Source: Blastocatellia bacterium (GTDB taxonomy: Bacteria > Acidobacteriota > Blastocatellia > HR10). From it: a DNA stretch of 63,324 bases. The position numbers were made by a program, and so were the translations under genes. The stretch covers positions 1 to 63,324 of the forward strand of contig DATLZR010000029.1 in NCBI GenBank assembly GCA_035573895.1. The letters run 5' to 3'. Of this stretch, positions 36,044 through 44,131 are shown piece by piece. Positions within the stretch are counted from its first letter, which is position 1. Every line of letters starts with the position of its first letter. Below the pieces are notes generated by a model, which did no database searches, was not told the DNA's origin, and saw nothing but the letters and a program-made list of their open reading frames with translations.

Positions 36044-36066
36044 TGGCGATCTCCATCGGCTAGAAT
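36037..36066 (+). promoter_or_regulatory. Predicted promoter of the Cdc48-like gene, TTGCTG-18-TAGAAT
   Basis: TTGCTG at 36037-36042 (overlapping the rluD stop) and TAGAAT at 36061-36066. The ATG at 36079 is only 12 nt from the -10 box. Confidence 0.65.
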
Positions 36067-36078
36067 TACGTCGCGCGT

Positions 36079-38244
36079 ATGGAGAACCCAGGGGATCAGC
36101 GACCAACCGAGCTAATTCTCCGTGTCGTTGAGGCACGTTGCCGCGATGTCGGTCGAGGTCTGGCCCGGTTACATCCCGCGGATTTAGAGCTGCTCGGTAT
36201 TGTGCCCGGTCAACTCCTGGAAATCGTCGGGCAGCGACGGACGGTTGCCCGCGCGATGCCCACGCTGGGGATTGAGCGAGGGACCAATGTCATCCAGATT
36301 GATGGGATCATCCGGGAGAATGCCGGCGTCGGCCTGGATGCGCCAGTCACCGTCCGCCCCGTTGAGGGATCGCTGGCGACGCGCGTGACCCTGCGGCCCC
36401 TGTCCGAGGCGGAAACCCCTCTGCCTCGGGAGGAGACGATAAAGTACATTGCCCGGCAACTTGACGGAATCCCCGCTGTCGTCGGAGATATGGTTCGCGT
36501 TTCCTTCTTCGGGACGAGCGGACAGGAGTATGCTGTCGTCGCCACCGATCCGAGCGGGCCAGTGATCCTCCAGCTAACCACCGATTTTGAGATCAGCATT
36601 GCCGAGTCCTCGGACACGCCGCCGGTCCGATGCTCTCGACGATTCTCTTACGAAGACATCGGCGGACTGAAACGAGAGGTCGCCGAATTGCGGCAGGTGG
36701 TTGAGATCTCTCTCGGGCATCCGGACGTCTTCGCCCGCGTCGGGATCGAAGCCCCCCGCGCCCTTCTTTTGAGCGGCCCGCCCGGCGTGGGGAAATCGCT
36801 CATTGCTCAGGTGGTCACGGAGAACTGTCAGGCGACCTTCATCTCGACGAGCGCGCCGGAGATCATCTTCGCCTCTTACCGTCAGAACGAGTCCGTGCTG
36901 GAAAGTCTCTTTGCTCAGGCGCGCGCCCGGCAGCCGGCTGTTCTTTTCATTGACGAGATTGATCTGATCGCCTCGCGTCAGAACCTGGTCGCCGGAAGCT
37001 GGGAGAAACGAGCGACGGCGGAGTTGCTCGCCTTAATTGATCGCCTCGATCCGACCGATCGTGTTCTCGTCATTGGTGCGACAACCAATGCTGATAATCT
37101 CGATCCGTCGCTTCGGCGTCAGGGTCGGTTTGAACGTGTCATTCATCTGGGTGTCCCCACCTACCGGGATCGGATTGAGATTCTGGAGATTCATTCGCGG
37201 GGGATGCCGCTGGCTGAGGACGTTGACCTGCAGCGGATCGCCGAGCTGACGCCCCGGTTCGTCGGAGCCGATCTACGGGCGCTCTGTCAGGAAGCGGCTC
37301 TTTCGGCTATGCGGGATGTCTTGATCGAGCATGCGGGTTCAGAGCGGCTGTCGTTAGAGATGCTGAGTGATCTCAAGATTACAATGGAACATTTCCTCAA
37401 CGCCCTGCGAACGATAACCTCCCTGCGCCCGGAATCTTCCATAGGGGAGCTAATTGAAGTGGGATGGGATCATGTCGGTGGACTCGCCCACATTCGTCGG
37501 CTCCTGTTCGAAGCCGTCATCCATCCGCTCCGATCACCAAAGGTATATGCTGACCTTCGCGCTCGACCGGTTCGCGGCGTGTTGCTGTATGGCCCGCCGG
37601 GGACAGGCAAGACCCTGCTGGCGCGTGCCTTGGCGGGAGAAACGGGGATTAATTTCCTCTCCCTTGGCGGATCCGACATTCTCTCGCAGTGTGCGGCATC
37701 GTCGGGGCACATCATTCGGGAACTTTTCCACCGCGCCCGCCAAATGTCTCCCTCCATCATTTTCCTGGATGATCTCGATTTGCTGTCGCCCGTCCGTCAA
37801 CGCGGAGAGATGGCCAGCCTGGCAGAAAAAGCCGTGGCCGATTTGGTTCGTGAGATTGACCGACTGGAAGAACTGCGCGGGGTTGTTTTGTTGGCGGCAG
37901 CTCACAGCCTCGATGATATCCCGCCGGAGCTTCTCCGACCGGGCCGCTTTGACCTTTTGCTTGAAGTCCCGTTACCTGATCTGGCAGCTCTGCAGGAGAT
38001 TTTCGCCATTCACCTTCGCGGTCGCCCTCTGGCTGACGATGTTGACCTCCTCGCATTGGCGCACCTGGCCTGCGGCTTCACGGGAGCTGACGTGGAAGCC
38101 GTCTGTCAGGAAGCTGCCTTACTGGCGATCAAAGAACACCTCGCGGAGGGAACGACTGCGTCTCTCCCCTCACCGGTCATCGCCCAACGCCACCTCACCG
38201 TTGCTGTCGAACAGATGTGTTTGCGTAAACTCCAGGAACGATGA
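36079..38244 (+). CDS. Cdc48/VAT-like two-domain AAA+ ATPase
   Basis: 721 residues. The N-terminal ~180 residues match the Cdc48 N-domain double-psi barrel (LHPADLELLGIVPGQLLEI). D1 has Walker A GPPGVGKS (~233) and Walker B VLFIDEID (~289). D2 has Walker A GPPGTGKT (~505) and Walker B IIFLDDLD (~560), where the catalytic glutamate is an aspartate. Both have second-region-of-homology arginines (LRRQGRF and LLRPGRF). It should be a hexameric unfoldase/segregase in the cytoplasm. The weakened D2 glutamate suggests D1 does most hydrolysis or that D2 is slow. No Shine-Dalgarno; a promoter sits 12 nt upstream. It is followed by a HEAT/lipoyl gene with its own promoter. Confidence 0.93.
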   Translation: MENPGDQRPTELILRVVEARCRDVGRGLARLHPADLELLGIVPGQLLEIVGQRRTVARAMPTLGIERGTNVIQIDGIIRENAGVGLDAPVTVRPVEGSLATRVTLRPLSEAETPLPREETIKYIARQLDGIPAVVGDMVRVSFFGTSGQEYAVVATDPSGPVILQLTTDFEISIAESSDTPPVRCSRRFSYEDIGGLKREVAELRQVVEISLGHPDVFARVGIEAPRALLLSGPPGVGKSLIAQVVTENCQATFISTSAPEIIFASYRQNESVLESLFAQARARQPAVLFIDEIDLIASRQNLVAGSWEKRATAELLALIDRLDPTDRVLVIGATTNADNLDPSLRRQGRFERVIHLGVPTYRDRIEILEIHSRGMPLAEDVDLQRIAELTPRFVGADLRALCQEAALSAMRDVLIEHAGSERLSLEMLSDLKITMEHFLNALRTITSLRPESSIGELIEVGWDHVGGLAHIRRLLFEAVIHPLRSPKVYADLRARPVRGVLLYGPPGTGKTLLARALAGETGINFLSLGGSDILSQCAASSGHIIRELFHRARQMSPSIIFLDDLDLLSPVRQRGEMASLAEKAVADLVREIDRLEELRGVVLLAAAHSLDDIPPELLRPGRFDLLLEVPLPDLAALQEIFAIHLRGRPLADDVDLLALAHLACGFTGADVEAVCQEAALLAIKEHLAEGTTASLPSPVIAQRHLTVAVEQMCLRKLQER

Positions 38245-38253
38245 AACGGTCTC

Positions 38254-38282
38254 TTGACCCTGTGGTGGTTCCTCTATAGAAT
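38254..38282 (+). promoter_or_regulatory. Predicted promoter, TTGACC-17-TAGAAT
   Basis: TTGACC at 38254-38259 and TAGAAT at 38277-38282 with an ideal 17-nt spacer. The next ATG (38297) is 14 nt from the -10 box. Confidence 0.78.
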
Positions 38283-38296
38283 TCGCGGCGGTTGAG

Positions 38297-39160
38297 ATGA
38301 TGAGAACGCCAATCTCCTTTCAGCCTCCCTCGCGCACGGAGCCACAGAAGCGCCGTCCCTCACCGGCTCTGTTGATGGTTCTCGCCTTCCTGTTTGTGTT
38401 TGTTCCTTTCCTGACCTGGTATCTGACCTGGTTCGGGCGACCCCTCACCGACAGCCAGATCGAGGCTTACCTGAACGATCAGGAGAAGCCACGGCACGCC
38501 CAGCATGCGCTGTCGCGGATTGCTGACCGTATGATGCGGGGAGATCGGTCGGTCACACGATGGTATCCCAGGATTGTCGCCCTGGCCGATCACCCCTTAC
38601 CCGAGATTCGACAGACGGTCGCCTGGGTGATGGGCCAGGATAATGAATCCGCCGAATTTCATCAGGCGCTCGTCCGGTTGCTTGAGGATCCCGTTCTGAT
38701 GGTGCGGTGGAATGCGGCGCTTGCGCTTGTGCGATTTGGTGATACCAGGGGTCGGCAGACGATCCGGGAGATGCTCAAACCGCATGTCATCACCGCGCCA
38801 AGCGATGGTGTAGTCACGGCCAGCATCGAACCGGGCACATCGGTCCGTCCGGGAACGGGACTGGTTTCCCTGACGAGAGACGATGGGCAGGTCGTGAAGG
38901 TGAGATCACCTCTTATGGGACGAGCCGATGTTCTCCTTGTTCCCGTGGGCTCGCGCGTCACTGCCGGACGCGAACTGATCCGCATCACTCCGGCGAGCGA
39001 AACGGTCTACGAGGCCCTGCGGGCACTCTACCTGATCGGAGACGCCGACGATCTGCCGGAAGTGGATCGCTACGCCAGTGGCGTGGATGGCATGTCCGAT
39101 GCCGTGCGCCAGCAAGCCGTCTTCACGGCTCGCGCCATTCGACAGCGCCTTTCGGGATGA
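38297..39160 (+). CDS. Membrane-anchored HEAT-repeat protein with inserted lipoyl/biotinyl-like domain
   Basis: 287 residues. A ~25-residue cytoplasmic head, one membrane helix (~26-46, LLMVLAFLFVFVPFLTWYL), then helical HEAT-like repeats (~60-155: LPEIRQTVAWVMGQD, VLMVRWNAALALVRFGD). Residues ~158-235 are beta-rich with VITAPSDGVVTASIEPGTSV and VPVGSRVTAGRELIRI, like the half-barrel lipoyl motifs of membrane fusion proteins; no biotinylated or lipoylated lysine is visible. The last ~50 residues return to helices. Function unknown. It follows the Cdc48 gene by 52 nt but has its own promoter, and no Shine-Dalgarno. Confidence 0.7.
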   Translation: MMRTPISFQPPSRTEPQKRRPSPALLMVLAFLFVFVPFLTWYLTWFGRPLTDSQIEAYLNDQEKPRHAQHALSRIADRMMRGDRSVTRWYPRIVALADHPLPEIRQTVAWVMGQDNESAEFHQALVRLLEDPVLMVRWNAALALVRFGDTRGRQTIREMLKPHVITAPSDGVVTASIEPGTSVRPGTGLVSLTRDDGQVVKVRSPLMGRADVLLVPVGSRVTAGRELIRITPASETVYEALRALYLIGDADDLPEVDRYASGVDGMSDAVRQQAVFTARAIRQRLSG

Positions 39161-39373
39161 CACGGCCAAAGCCGGTAAGCACAGCGCGGTGAAGAGGAAG
39201 TTTTGGTGGCCGTTGGGGCCGTCGCATTCCCCATTGACGTGAGCCCGGGATAGCTCTTCTCCTGGCCGAAGGTGCTTTATGGCTCCGAGAAGAGATGTCG
39301 TCTCCTCTGGAGCAATTGCCCGGGTGAAATCAGCCCGCCTGGACCAGATCTCGCGGTGAGAACGCCCTGGCCA

Positions 39374-39778
39374 TCAAACGTACTCAGCGGGGACAATCAT
39401 CCACTCGCTCGGGGGACGATTGGGAGTATCGGGTAACCGAACTCCGCGCGCTGCCTCCCATTCCTCGGTGCGAACCATGTCAATGGCATCCCAGGGGCAG
39501 CCGTCGAGGAATGTTCCGTCGGGCCCTTTGCTCGTGCATTTGGCGCAGCCGATGCAAAGCGTTTTATCCACTTCGATGCGCCCGAAGGGAGGATGCTCTT
39601 CGTCAGGGACCCAGAACATGCACTTGTCAACCGGGCAGTATTCCACACAGGCCGGCGAACCCGCGCACCCGGTGCAGTTCTCGTTGATCACAGCCACGAG
39701 TTTGGGCTTGCGTTTGCGAAGGTCGGTGCGCCCGGATGAAATCGGCGCGCGCTTCTGAATGATGAGGGCAGTAGTCAT
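39374..39778 (-). CDS. Ferredoxin with two 4Fe-4S clusters
   Basis: 134 residues from ATG 39778 with AAGGAGGAG upstream. Cluster 1 cysteines are C35, C38, C44 and C48 (CTGCAGSPACVEYCP) and cluster 2 are C75, C78, C81 and C94 (CIGCAKC...GCP); an extra cysteine is at 53. The spacing of the first set (Cx2Cx5Cx3C) and the long Cx12C of the second are seen in ferredoxins of acidobacteria and related phyla rather than clostridial ones. A basic ~30-residue head and ~40-residue tail flank the core. Soluble electron carrier; redox partner not visible nearby. Confidence 0.92.
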   Translation of the reverse strand: MTTALIIQKRAPISSGRTDLRKRKPKLVAVINENCTGCAGSPACVEYCPVDKCMFWVPDEEHPPFGRIEVDKTLCIGCAKCTSKGPDGTFLDGCPWDAIDMVRTEEWEAARGVRLPDTPNRPPSEWMIVPAEYV

Positions 39779-39848
39779 TGAACTCTCCTCCTTGCCCGAG
39801 CCGTTACAGTGTCCTCGAATCTCATCACGACCATCGAGCGTGAATCCT

Positions 39849-39878
39849 ACTCTAGCACAGTATGTCCATACTGAGCAA
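39849..39878 (-). promoter_or_regulatory. Predicted ferredoxin promoter, TTGCTC-18-TAGAGT, overlapped by an operator-like palindrome
   Basis: On the minus strand TTGCTC (39878-39873) and TAGAGT (39854-39849) with an 18-nt spacer. The spacer contains a perfect 16-bp palindrome, CAGTATG-TC-CATACTG (39858-39873), placed where a repressor would block RNA polymerase. The regulator is unknown. Confidence 0.6.
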
Positions 39879-40180
39879 TTCCCTGCGATGCGGCGGGACA
39901 CCGTATCCATGCGCGAGGGTGATTTCTCCGGATTAAGGACGTTTCTCGCCCCACCTGGTCATGACGGAGCGCGAGCTTTCACCCGGAGCTGTGGTAGTTG
40001 CCCCATTGCGGAGGAGGCCGATGGAGCCGCGCCTCATTTCACTCCGCCTAATCTGTCATAACCAGAGAGTTGGACAAGGAGGGCACCGGACCAGCAACGG
40101 CACGCAATTTGCACATCAAACTGTGTGTCACGAGCGATAATTGGCATCTTACTCACGAGCCGCCCGCAAAAGCAGCGGCG
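39879..40180. other. ~300-bp intergenic region between divergent genes
   Basis: No gene seen. A GATAAT lies near 40135 and a TTGCAC near 40108, but the 21-nt distance does not fit a standard promoter, so the start of the rightward transcript is unassigned. Confidence 0.3.
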
Positions 40181-40192
40181 AGGAGGTGACTG

Positions 40193-40519
40193 ATGAAACG
40201 CGACGCACTAGTACATATCAAGAGTGTCCTCTCGTGGATGGGGTGGGGAACTCTCATTGCCGGAGTCTTCGTCGGAACGTTCATGATGGGAGGGATAGTT
40301 GGTCTGATGCTGCTTCACCTTGTCGCGTGGAGTGCACTTTTTCTGATTCTCTGGGACTCCCGGTTCCCGGTTTCCGAGAAGGCCTTCTTCCTCTGCGGGG
40401 ACTGTCGCTATCACTGGCCGCTCGATGAACACAACGCTATCTGTGCGCTCACGGAGCAGCCGGCGTTTGCTCCTAATCCGGCGTGCCGGGAGATGAGGGT
40501 GAAGCGGCCAGCCGCCTGA
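40193..40519 (+). CDS. Small two-helix membrane protein with C-terminal cysteine cluster
   Basis: 108 residues, strong RBS (GGAGGTGA at 40184-40191). Two membrane helices (~13-32 and ~35-54: TLIAGVFVGTFMMGGIVGL, LLHLVAWSALFLILW), then a hydrophilic tail with CGDCRYHW, ICALTEQ and NPACREM, that is four cysteines in Cx2Cx15Cx13C, possibly a metal site. Its product could be an electron-transfer or metal-sensing membrane protein. It is convergent with the outer-membrane barrel gene and divergent from the ferredoxin. No named family recognised. Confidence 0.72.
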   Translation: MKRDALVHIKSVLSWMGWGTLIAGVFVGTFMMGGIVGLMLLHLVAWSALFLILWDSRFPVSEKAFFLCGDCRYHWPLDEHNAICALTEQPAFAPNPACREMRVKRPAA

Positions 40520-40591
40520 ACCGGGGGACGGGACCGGGCAGCCGGACGATGTCTCGATGATGACCGATTTATTGCGTGCAGGACAGGCGTA

Positions 40592-42694
40592 TCAGAATGA
40601 AACTTTCAGGCTCGTGGTAAAGAGGTTTGCGCGATAATCCTGAACTGATCGGAACCGGTCGTTGTAGCCGTAGTGCTGATAGTTCAGATTGACGCTGAGG
40701 GCGCGGTGCAGAGGAACGCTCAGCCGCGCATACGGGCGGTGGAACCGAATCGGGAGACTGCCCTCGGAGTGCACCAGGCCATACCCGACGGCGAGGCGGG
40801 CTTCTTTGTAAAGGGTGAGGTCGAGGCCCCCGTGGAAGACATGGCTGTCCTCCCGATACAGCAGCGAAGGGCGAGGAGCCCCTCCGGCGCGCACGTCTAT
40901 GAGCGCCATCCGGGCCGTCAGGTGACTCCGGGTGTAATCGGCATCCACAGCCACACGTTCGGTAGCAGCCCAGGAGAGCGAAAATCCCCCGCTACGACCG
41001 CGATTTTGATTGCGGAACGTTCGGTCCAGAGCAAGCGCCCGACTCGGCCGCGTTTGATCGGTGAGCGACCCGGAAGCCGTGATCGTCCATTTGTCGTTCG
41101 GCCGGAGGGTCAGGCGGACGCGCCCGCGCTGATAATCGCGAGGATCCACTCCGGTGAATTCCGTCAGGTATCCCCCGTTTTCATAATCGAGGGCAAGGCG
41201 GAAAAATCGCCGCACGCGGTAACTGAGTCCGGCCAGCAGCGTCTCTGTCGTTTGCTCGCTTTCGATCCGCCGTTGCCGATTGAGCGTGGGAAAATCAGGG
41301 CCGGAGATCGTGTCGAATCCCACATCGGTTTGATCGAGGAGGACGCGGCGGTGCTCCACCCGGTATCCCCCTCTCACGACGAGCGTGGGAGTCAGGAGCA
41401 CATCCCCCTCCACCTGATTCGTCACGGTGGCGAGTCGAGTCCGTCGGAAAGAGGATTCCTGTCTGCCCACGGGGACGTCGGGAAAATCACGATCCGTCAG
41501 TTGCTCGGTGAGAAATCGTGATCCCGCAATGGTGAAATGAGTCCCTCGAAAGGTAGTCGTCACAGTGAGGCGACGGGTCAGGGCAACGCGCACCGTCCCG
41601 TCAGCGACGGTCATGGGTTTGGTCGGTTGGGCGCGATGTCTCGATAGGCCATCGGCAGCGAATATACTGGTCTCCCGATTCAAAACCAGACCGGCAAACG
41701 ACTGGGCGAAGTGGTAATCGCTATCGGTATCGCTATAGGTGAGCCGCGCAGTGAAGGCAATCCGCCGCAACCGGTGCGAGGCCAGGGAGACGCGGGTGAG
41801 GGGAGCCGTCCCCCGGACAAAGTAACTGCGGAGAAAATCGGTGAGGAATAATTGCTCGAGATCGAAAATCAAATCGGGATCGTTACCCAGGCTCAGACGG
41901 CCCGGCAGGGTATTCCCCTGATCATCTTTGAACTGACGGAATCCTTGTTCCAGGCTGAGCCGAAGCGGACCCAGTCGCAGATCCACTCCCGCGCGGTAGT
42001 CGTTCACCGTGTTCTTGACCAGGCGACGGATGAGGAATTCATCTCCGCCCAGATTGACGGTGGTGAAGGCCGGGCCGAAAGCGGCATTGCGACTGTAGCT
42101 CAGATGGGCTTGAAAGCGATCGGCATCGGGGAATAACTCTAACCGGAACGAGGACATCCGACGGGTCGAATCGTAGCTGTGCTGGTCGAATAAAATTCCC
42201 CGGTCGAAAAGAGGATTGGCGAAATCGGGAATGAAGGTGAAGTAATCAATCTTCCGGTAGCGATAGTGCAGGTCGTAGACGAGGTTTTTCTTCAGGTGCA
42301 CATCCGCCGTGTTATAAGGATCACCGCCCCAGTTGTCGAGTGCTACCGAGAAGAGGTCGAACAAGCGCCCGCTGCTCTCCGGCACGGTTGCTTCCAGCGA
42401 CGAGTGAAGGAGTTTCAATCCGGTTCCCAGGTTGATGTGACTCCGGTAGACGTGCTCGTTGCCGCTCACGTCCCGCCAGCGGGGTCCAAATTCGAGCGTG
42501 TGCTTAACTGCCACACCGCGCACGGTGAGTCCTTCCTGAGCGCGTGGCCGAGGCGATGGATTCGCTCCTGGTGGGGCCGCCGGACGAACCTCTGCGACCG
42601 AGTCTTTCTCTCCCGATTGGAGTGCTCCGACGACGGGCATTCCCGTGGAGAGGAGAAAAAGCACGGCGAGCATAATGAGCCTGCATTCCCTCAT
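40592..42694 (-). CDS. Outer-membrane beta-barrel, MtrB/PioB-like
   Basis: 700 residues with a signal peptide (~1-25) and a Pro-rich linker. The remainder is long alternating amphipathic strands ending in an aromatic residue (LFTTSLKVSF), as in large outer-membrane barrels. It follows the decahaem cytochrome gene by 13 nt with an AGGGAAG RBS between them, the arrangement of MtrA-MtrB and PioA-PioB. The N-terminal CxxC of Shewanella MtrB is absent. The barrel would hold the decahaem protein across the outer membrane. The family is called mainly from context and barrel character, so a different porin cannot be excluded. Confidence 0.75.
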   Translation of the reverse strand: MRECRLIMLAVLFLLSTGMPVVGALQSGEKDSVAEVRPAAPPGANPSPRPRAQEGLTVRGVAVKHTLEFGPRWRDVSGNEHVYRSHINLGTGLKLLHSSLEATVPESSGRLFDLFSVALDNWGGDPYNTADVHLKKNLVYDLHYRYRKIDYFTFIPDFANPLFDRGILFDQHSYDSTRRMSSFRLELFPDADRFQAHLSYSRNAAFGPAFTTVNLGGDEFLIRRLVKNTVNDYRAGVDLRLGPLRLSLEQGFRQFKDDQGNTLPGRLSLGNDPDLIFDLEQLFLTDFLRSYFVRGTAPLTRVSLASHRLRRIAFTARLTYSDTDSDYHFAQSFAGLVLNRETSIFAADGLSRHRAQPTKPMTVADGTVRVALTRRLTVTTTFRGTHFTIAGSRFLTEQLTDRDFPDVPVGRQESSFRRTRLATVTNQVEGDVLLTPTLVVRGGYRVEHRRVLLDQTDVGFDTISGPDFPTLNRQRRIESEQTTETLLAGLSYRVRRFFRLALDYENGGYLTEFTGVDPRDYQRGRVRLTLRPNDKWTITASGSLTDQTRPSRALALDRTFRNQNRGRSGGFSLSWAATERVAVDADYTRSHLTARMALIDVRAGGAPRPSLLYREDSHVFHGGLDLTLYKEARLAVGYGLVHSEGSLPIRFHRPYARLSVPLHRALSVNLNYQHYGYNDRFRSVQDYRANLFTTSLKVSF

Positions 42695-42707
42695 GGCAGC
42701 TTCCCTT

Positions 42708-43721
42708 TCATCGGAGAAAGAGACGGTTCGTATTTGATCCGTGGATCATCACATGGCAGCTCGTGCAGTTTTGATACCGCGGGCTGCTCAGATCGTGAAA
42801 CCCTTGAGGCGCATCCGCCGCCGCTCCCTGGCGATCACCGTGACATTCCAGGCAAAGCAGCCGGATGTCGCTGCGAACGAGCATGCGGGGATTGATCGAA
42901 CCGTGCGGGACGTGACAGGCGAGGCACCGATCCGATCTCAACGCGATGTGCTCGAAGACGAAGGGGCCCTCCTTATCCGTATGACAGCGGAGACAAAGGG
43001 CATCCCGGCCGCCGAGCGTCTCCACGCTCTGCGTGATATTGAAAGAGGAATGTTGCTCGTGACAGTCGCGGCAGTTCATCCCTCCTTCGGGAACCTTGTG
43101 GTGAAACGGGCGGGCGAATTCCGCTCGAATCTCGCGGTGGCAATCGAAGCAGAGGCCCGGCGCCTGGTGACGAAGGATATAAGGATGCGTTACCTCCTGG
43201 TGGGGATTGTGACAATCGTTGCAGGTGACGGAATCAATTTTGTGCTGGTTTTGATGGAAGCCGCATGTCCCCGCCCGCTTCTCCTGGTGGCAGGTAATAC
43301 ACATCTCTGCGACTTCTCGTGCCGAGGCTTTTGCCGGATTGAAGATATGTCCCTGTCCCCCGGCCTGGACGTGTTGTCGGCCCGGGCCATGACACATCTC
43401 GCAACCTTTGACCGGAGGAACGTACCTTGGGCTACGTACGGTCGCAAAATGAGCCGTCCGCGAGAACCAGGTGTAAAACTGCGGGTGACACGCGCGACAG
43501 GTCTCTGCCCCCACAAAATCGGCTGCCTGGGCAGGCTGTTGCGTCTGCTGTTGGTGAGCCGGTACCTCGTCCCGGCTGTGAGAATTCGGGTGAGCCGCGA
43601 CCATGCTCGACGCTCTTGCCGGGATCGCGCTTCCCACAAAAGCATCGGCCACGGTCGCGCCGATAATGAGTGAGAGGGCAACAAGAGGAATCCAGATCAT
43701 CCAGGAGTGGTTCTGCGTCAT
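42708..43721 (-). CDS. Decahaem c-type cytochrome, MtrA/DmsE-like
   Basis: 337 residues from ATG 43721; an in-frame ATG at 43781 has a better RBS (AGGGAAG) and would add 20 residues. After a signal sequence and a Gln-rich linker there are exactly ten CxxCH sites: CRACH, CEMCH, CITCH, CNDCH, CFDCH, CRDCH, CLRCH, CLACH, CLECH and CTSCH. The even spacing, the CNDCHNPHQ phrase and the ~310-residue size match MtrA/DmsE/PioA. It would pass electrons through the outer membrane within the barrel encoded next. No outer-surface MtrC-type cytochrome or CymA is in the window, so direction of flow is open. Confidence 0.9.
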   Translation of the reverse strand: MTQNHSWMIWIPLVALSLIIGATVADAFVGSAIPARASSMVAAHPNSHSRDEVPAHQQQTQQPAQAADFVGAETCRACHPQFYTWFSRTAHFATVRSPRYVPPVKGCEMCHGPGRQHVQAGGQGHIFNPAKASAREVAEMCITCHQEKRAGTCGFHQNQHKIDSVTCNDCHNPHQEVTHPYILRHQAPGLCFDCHREIRAEFARPFHHKVPEGGMNCRDCHEQHSSFNITQSVETLGGRDALCLRCHTDKEGPFVFEHIALRSDRCLACHVPHGSINPRMLVRSDIRLLCLECHGDRQGAAADAPQGFHDLSSPRYQNCTSCHVMIHGSNTNRLFLR

Positions 43722-43793
43722 AGGATCGCTTCGATCATCGCCAAAGGGAGAGGGGAAAGAGCGGGGCCGTTCGATCGCCATTCTTCCCTGCAA

Positions 43794-44103
43794 GTTCCTT
43801 GCGGGATGTTACGCCTGCCACCGGTCATCTTACCCTCCCTGGCGACGAGCGTATCATCTCCGTTTCTCAACCCGCTCGGAAGCATCCTCCCACTCTGGGG
43901 AGAGATAATCGAGATCACGCCTGATGTACCCACCCTCAGGCAGCGCAGCTTAAACGTGCTCTCCCTCATCCTGAATTACGCCTATCCTAGGAAGGTGAAG
44001 ACGGCCATGTTAATGATCTGAGACCGCTCCGTCAATGAAAAATGATCTACGTGATGCAAGTCGTGGGTTAGAAAAAAAGAACAGCAGTCAAGCAAAAAGT
44101 TAG
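43794..44103. other. Intergenic region upstream of the decahaem gene
   Basis: No gene seen. It contains A/T-rich runs (A7 near 44075) and is divergently upstream of the molybdoenzyme promoter. No clear promoter for the decahaem gene; a TAACAT on the minus strand lacks a partner -35 box. Confidence 0.3.
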
Positions 44104-44131
44104 TTGACACGGCGGCGCAGAAGCATACAAT
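44104..44131 (+). promoter_or_regulatory. Predicted promoter upstream of molybdoenzyme genes, TTGACA-16-TACAAT
   Basis: A consensus TTGACA at 44104-44109 and TACAAT at 44126-44131. The first recognised gene starts ~640 nt downstream, leaving a very long leader. Confidence 0.65.
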
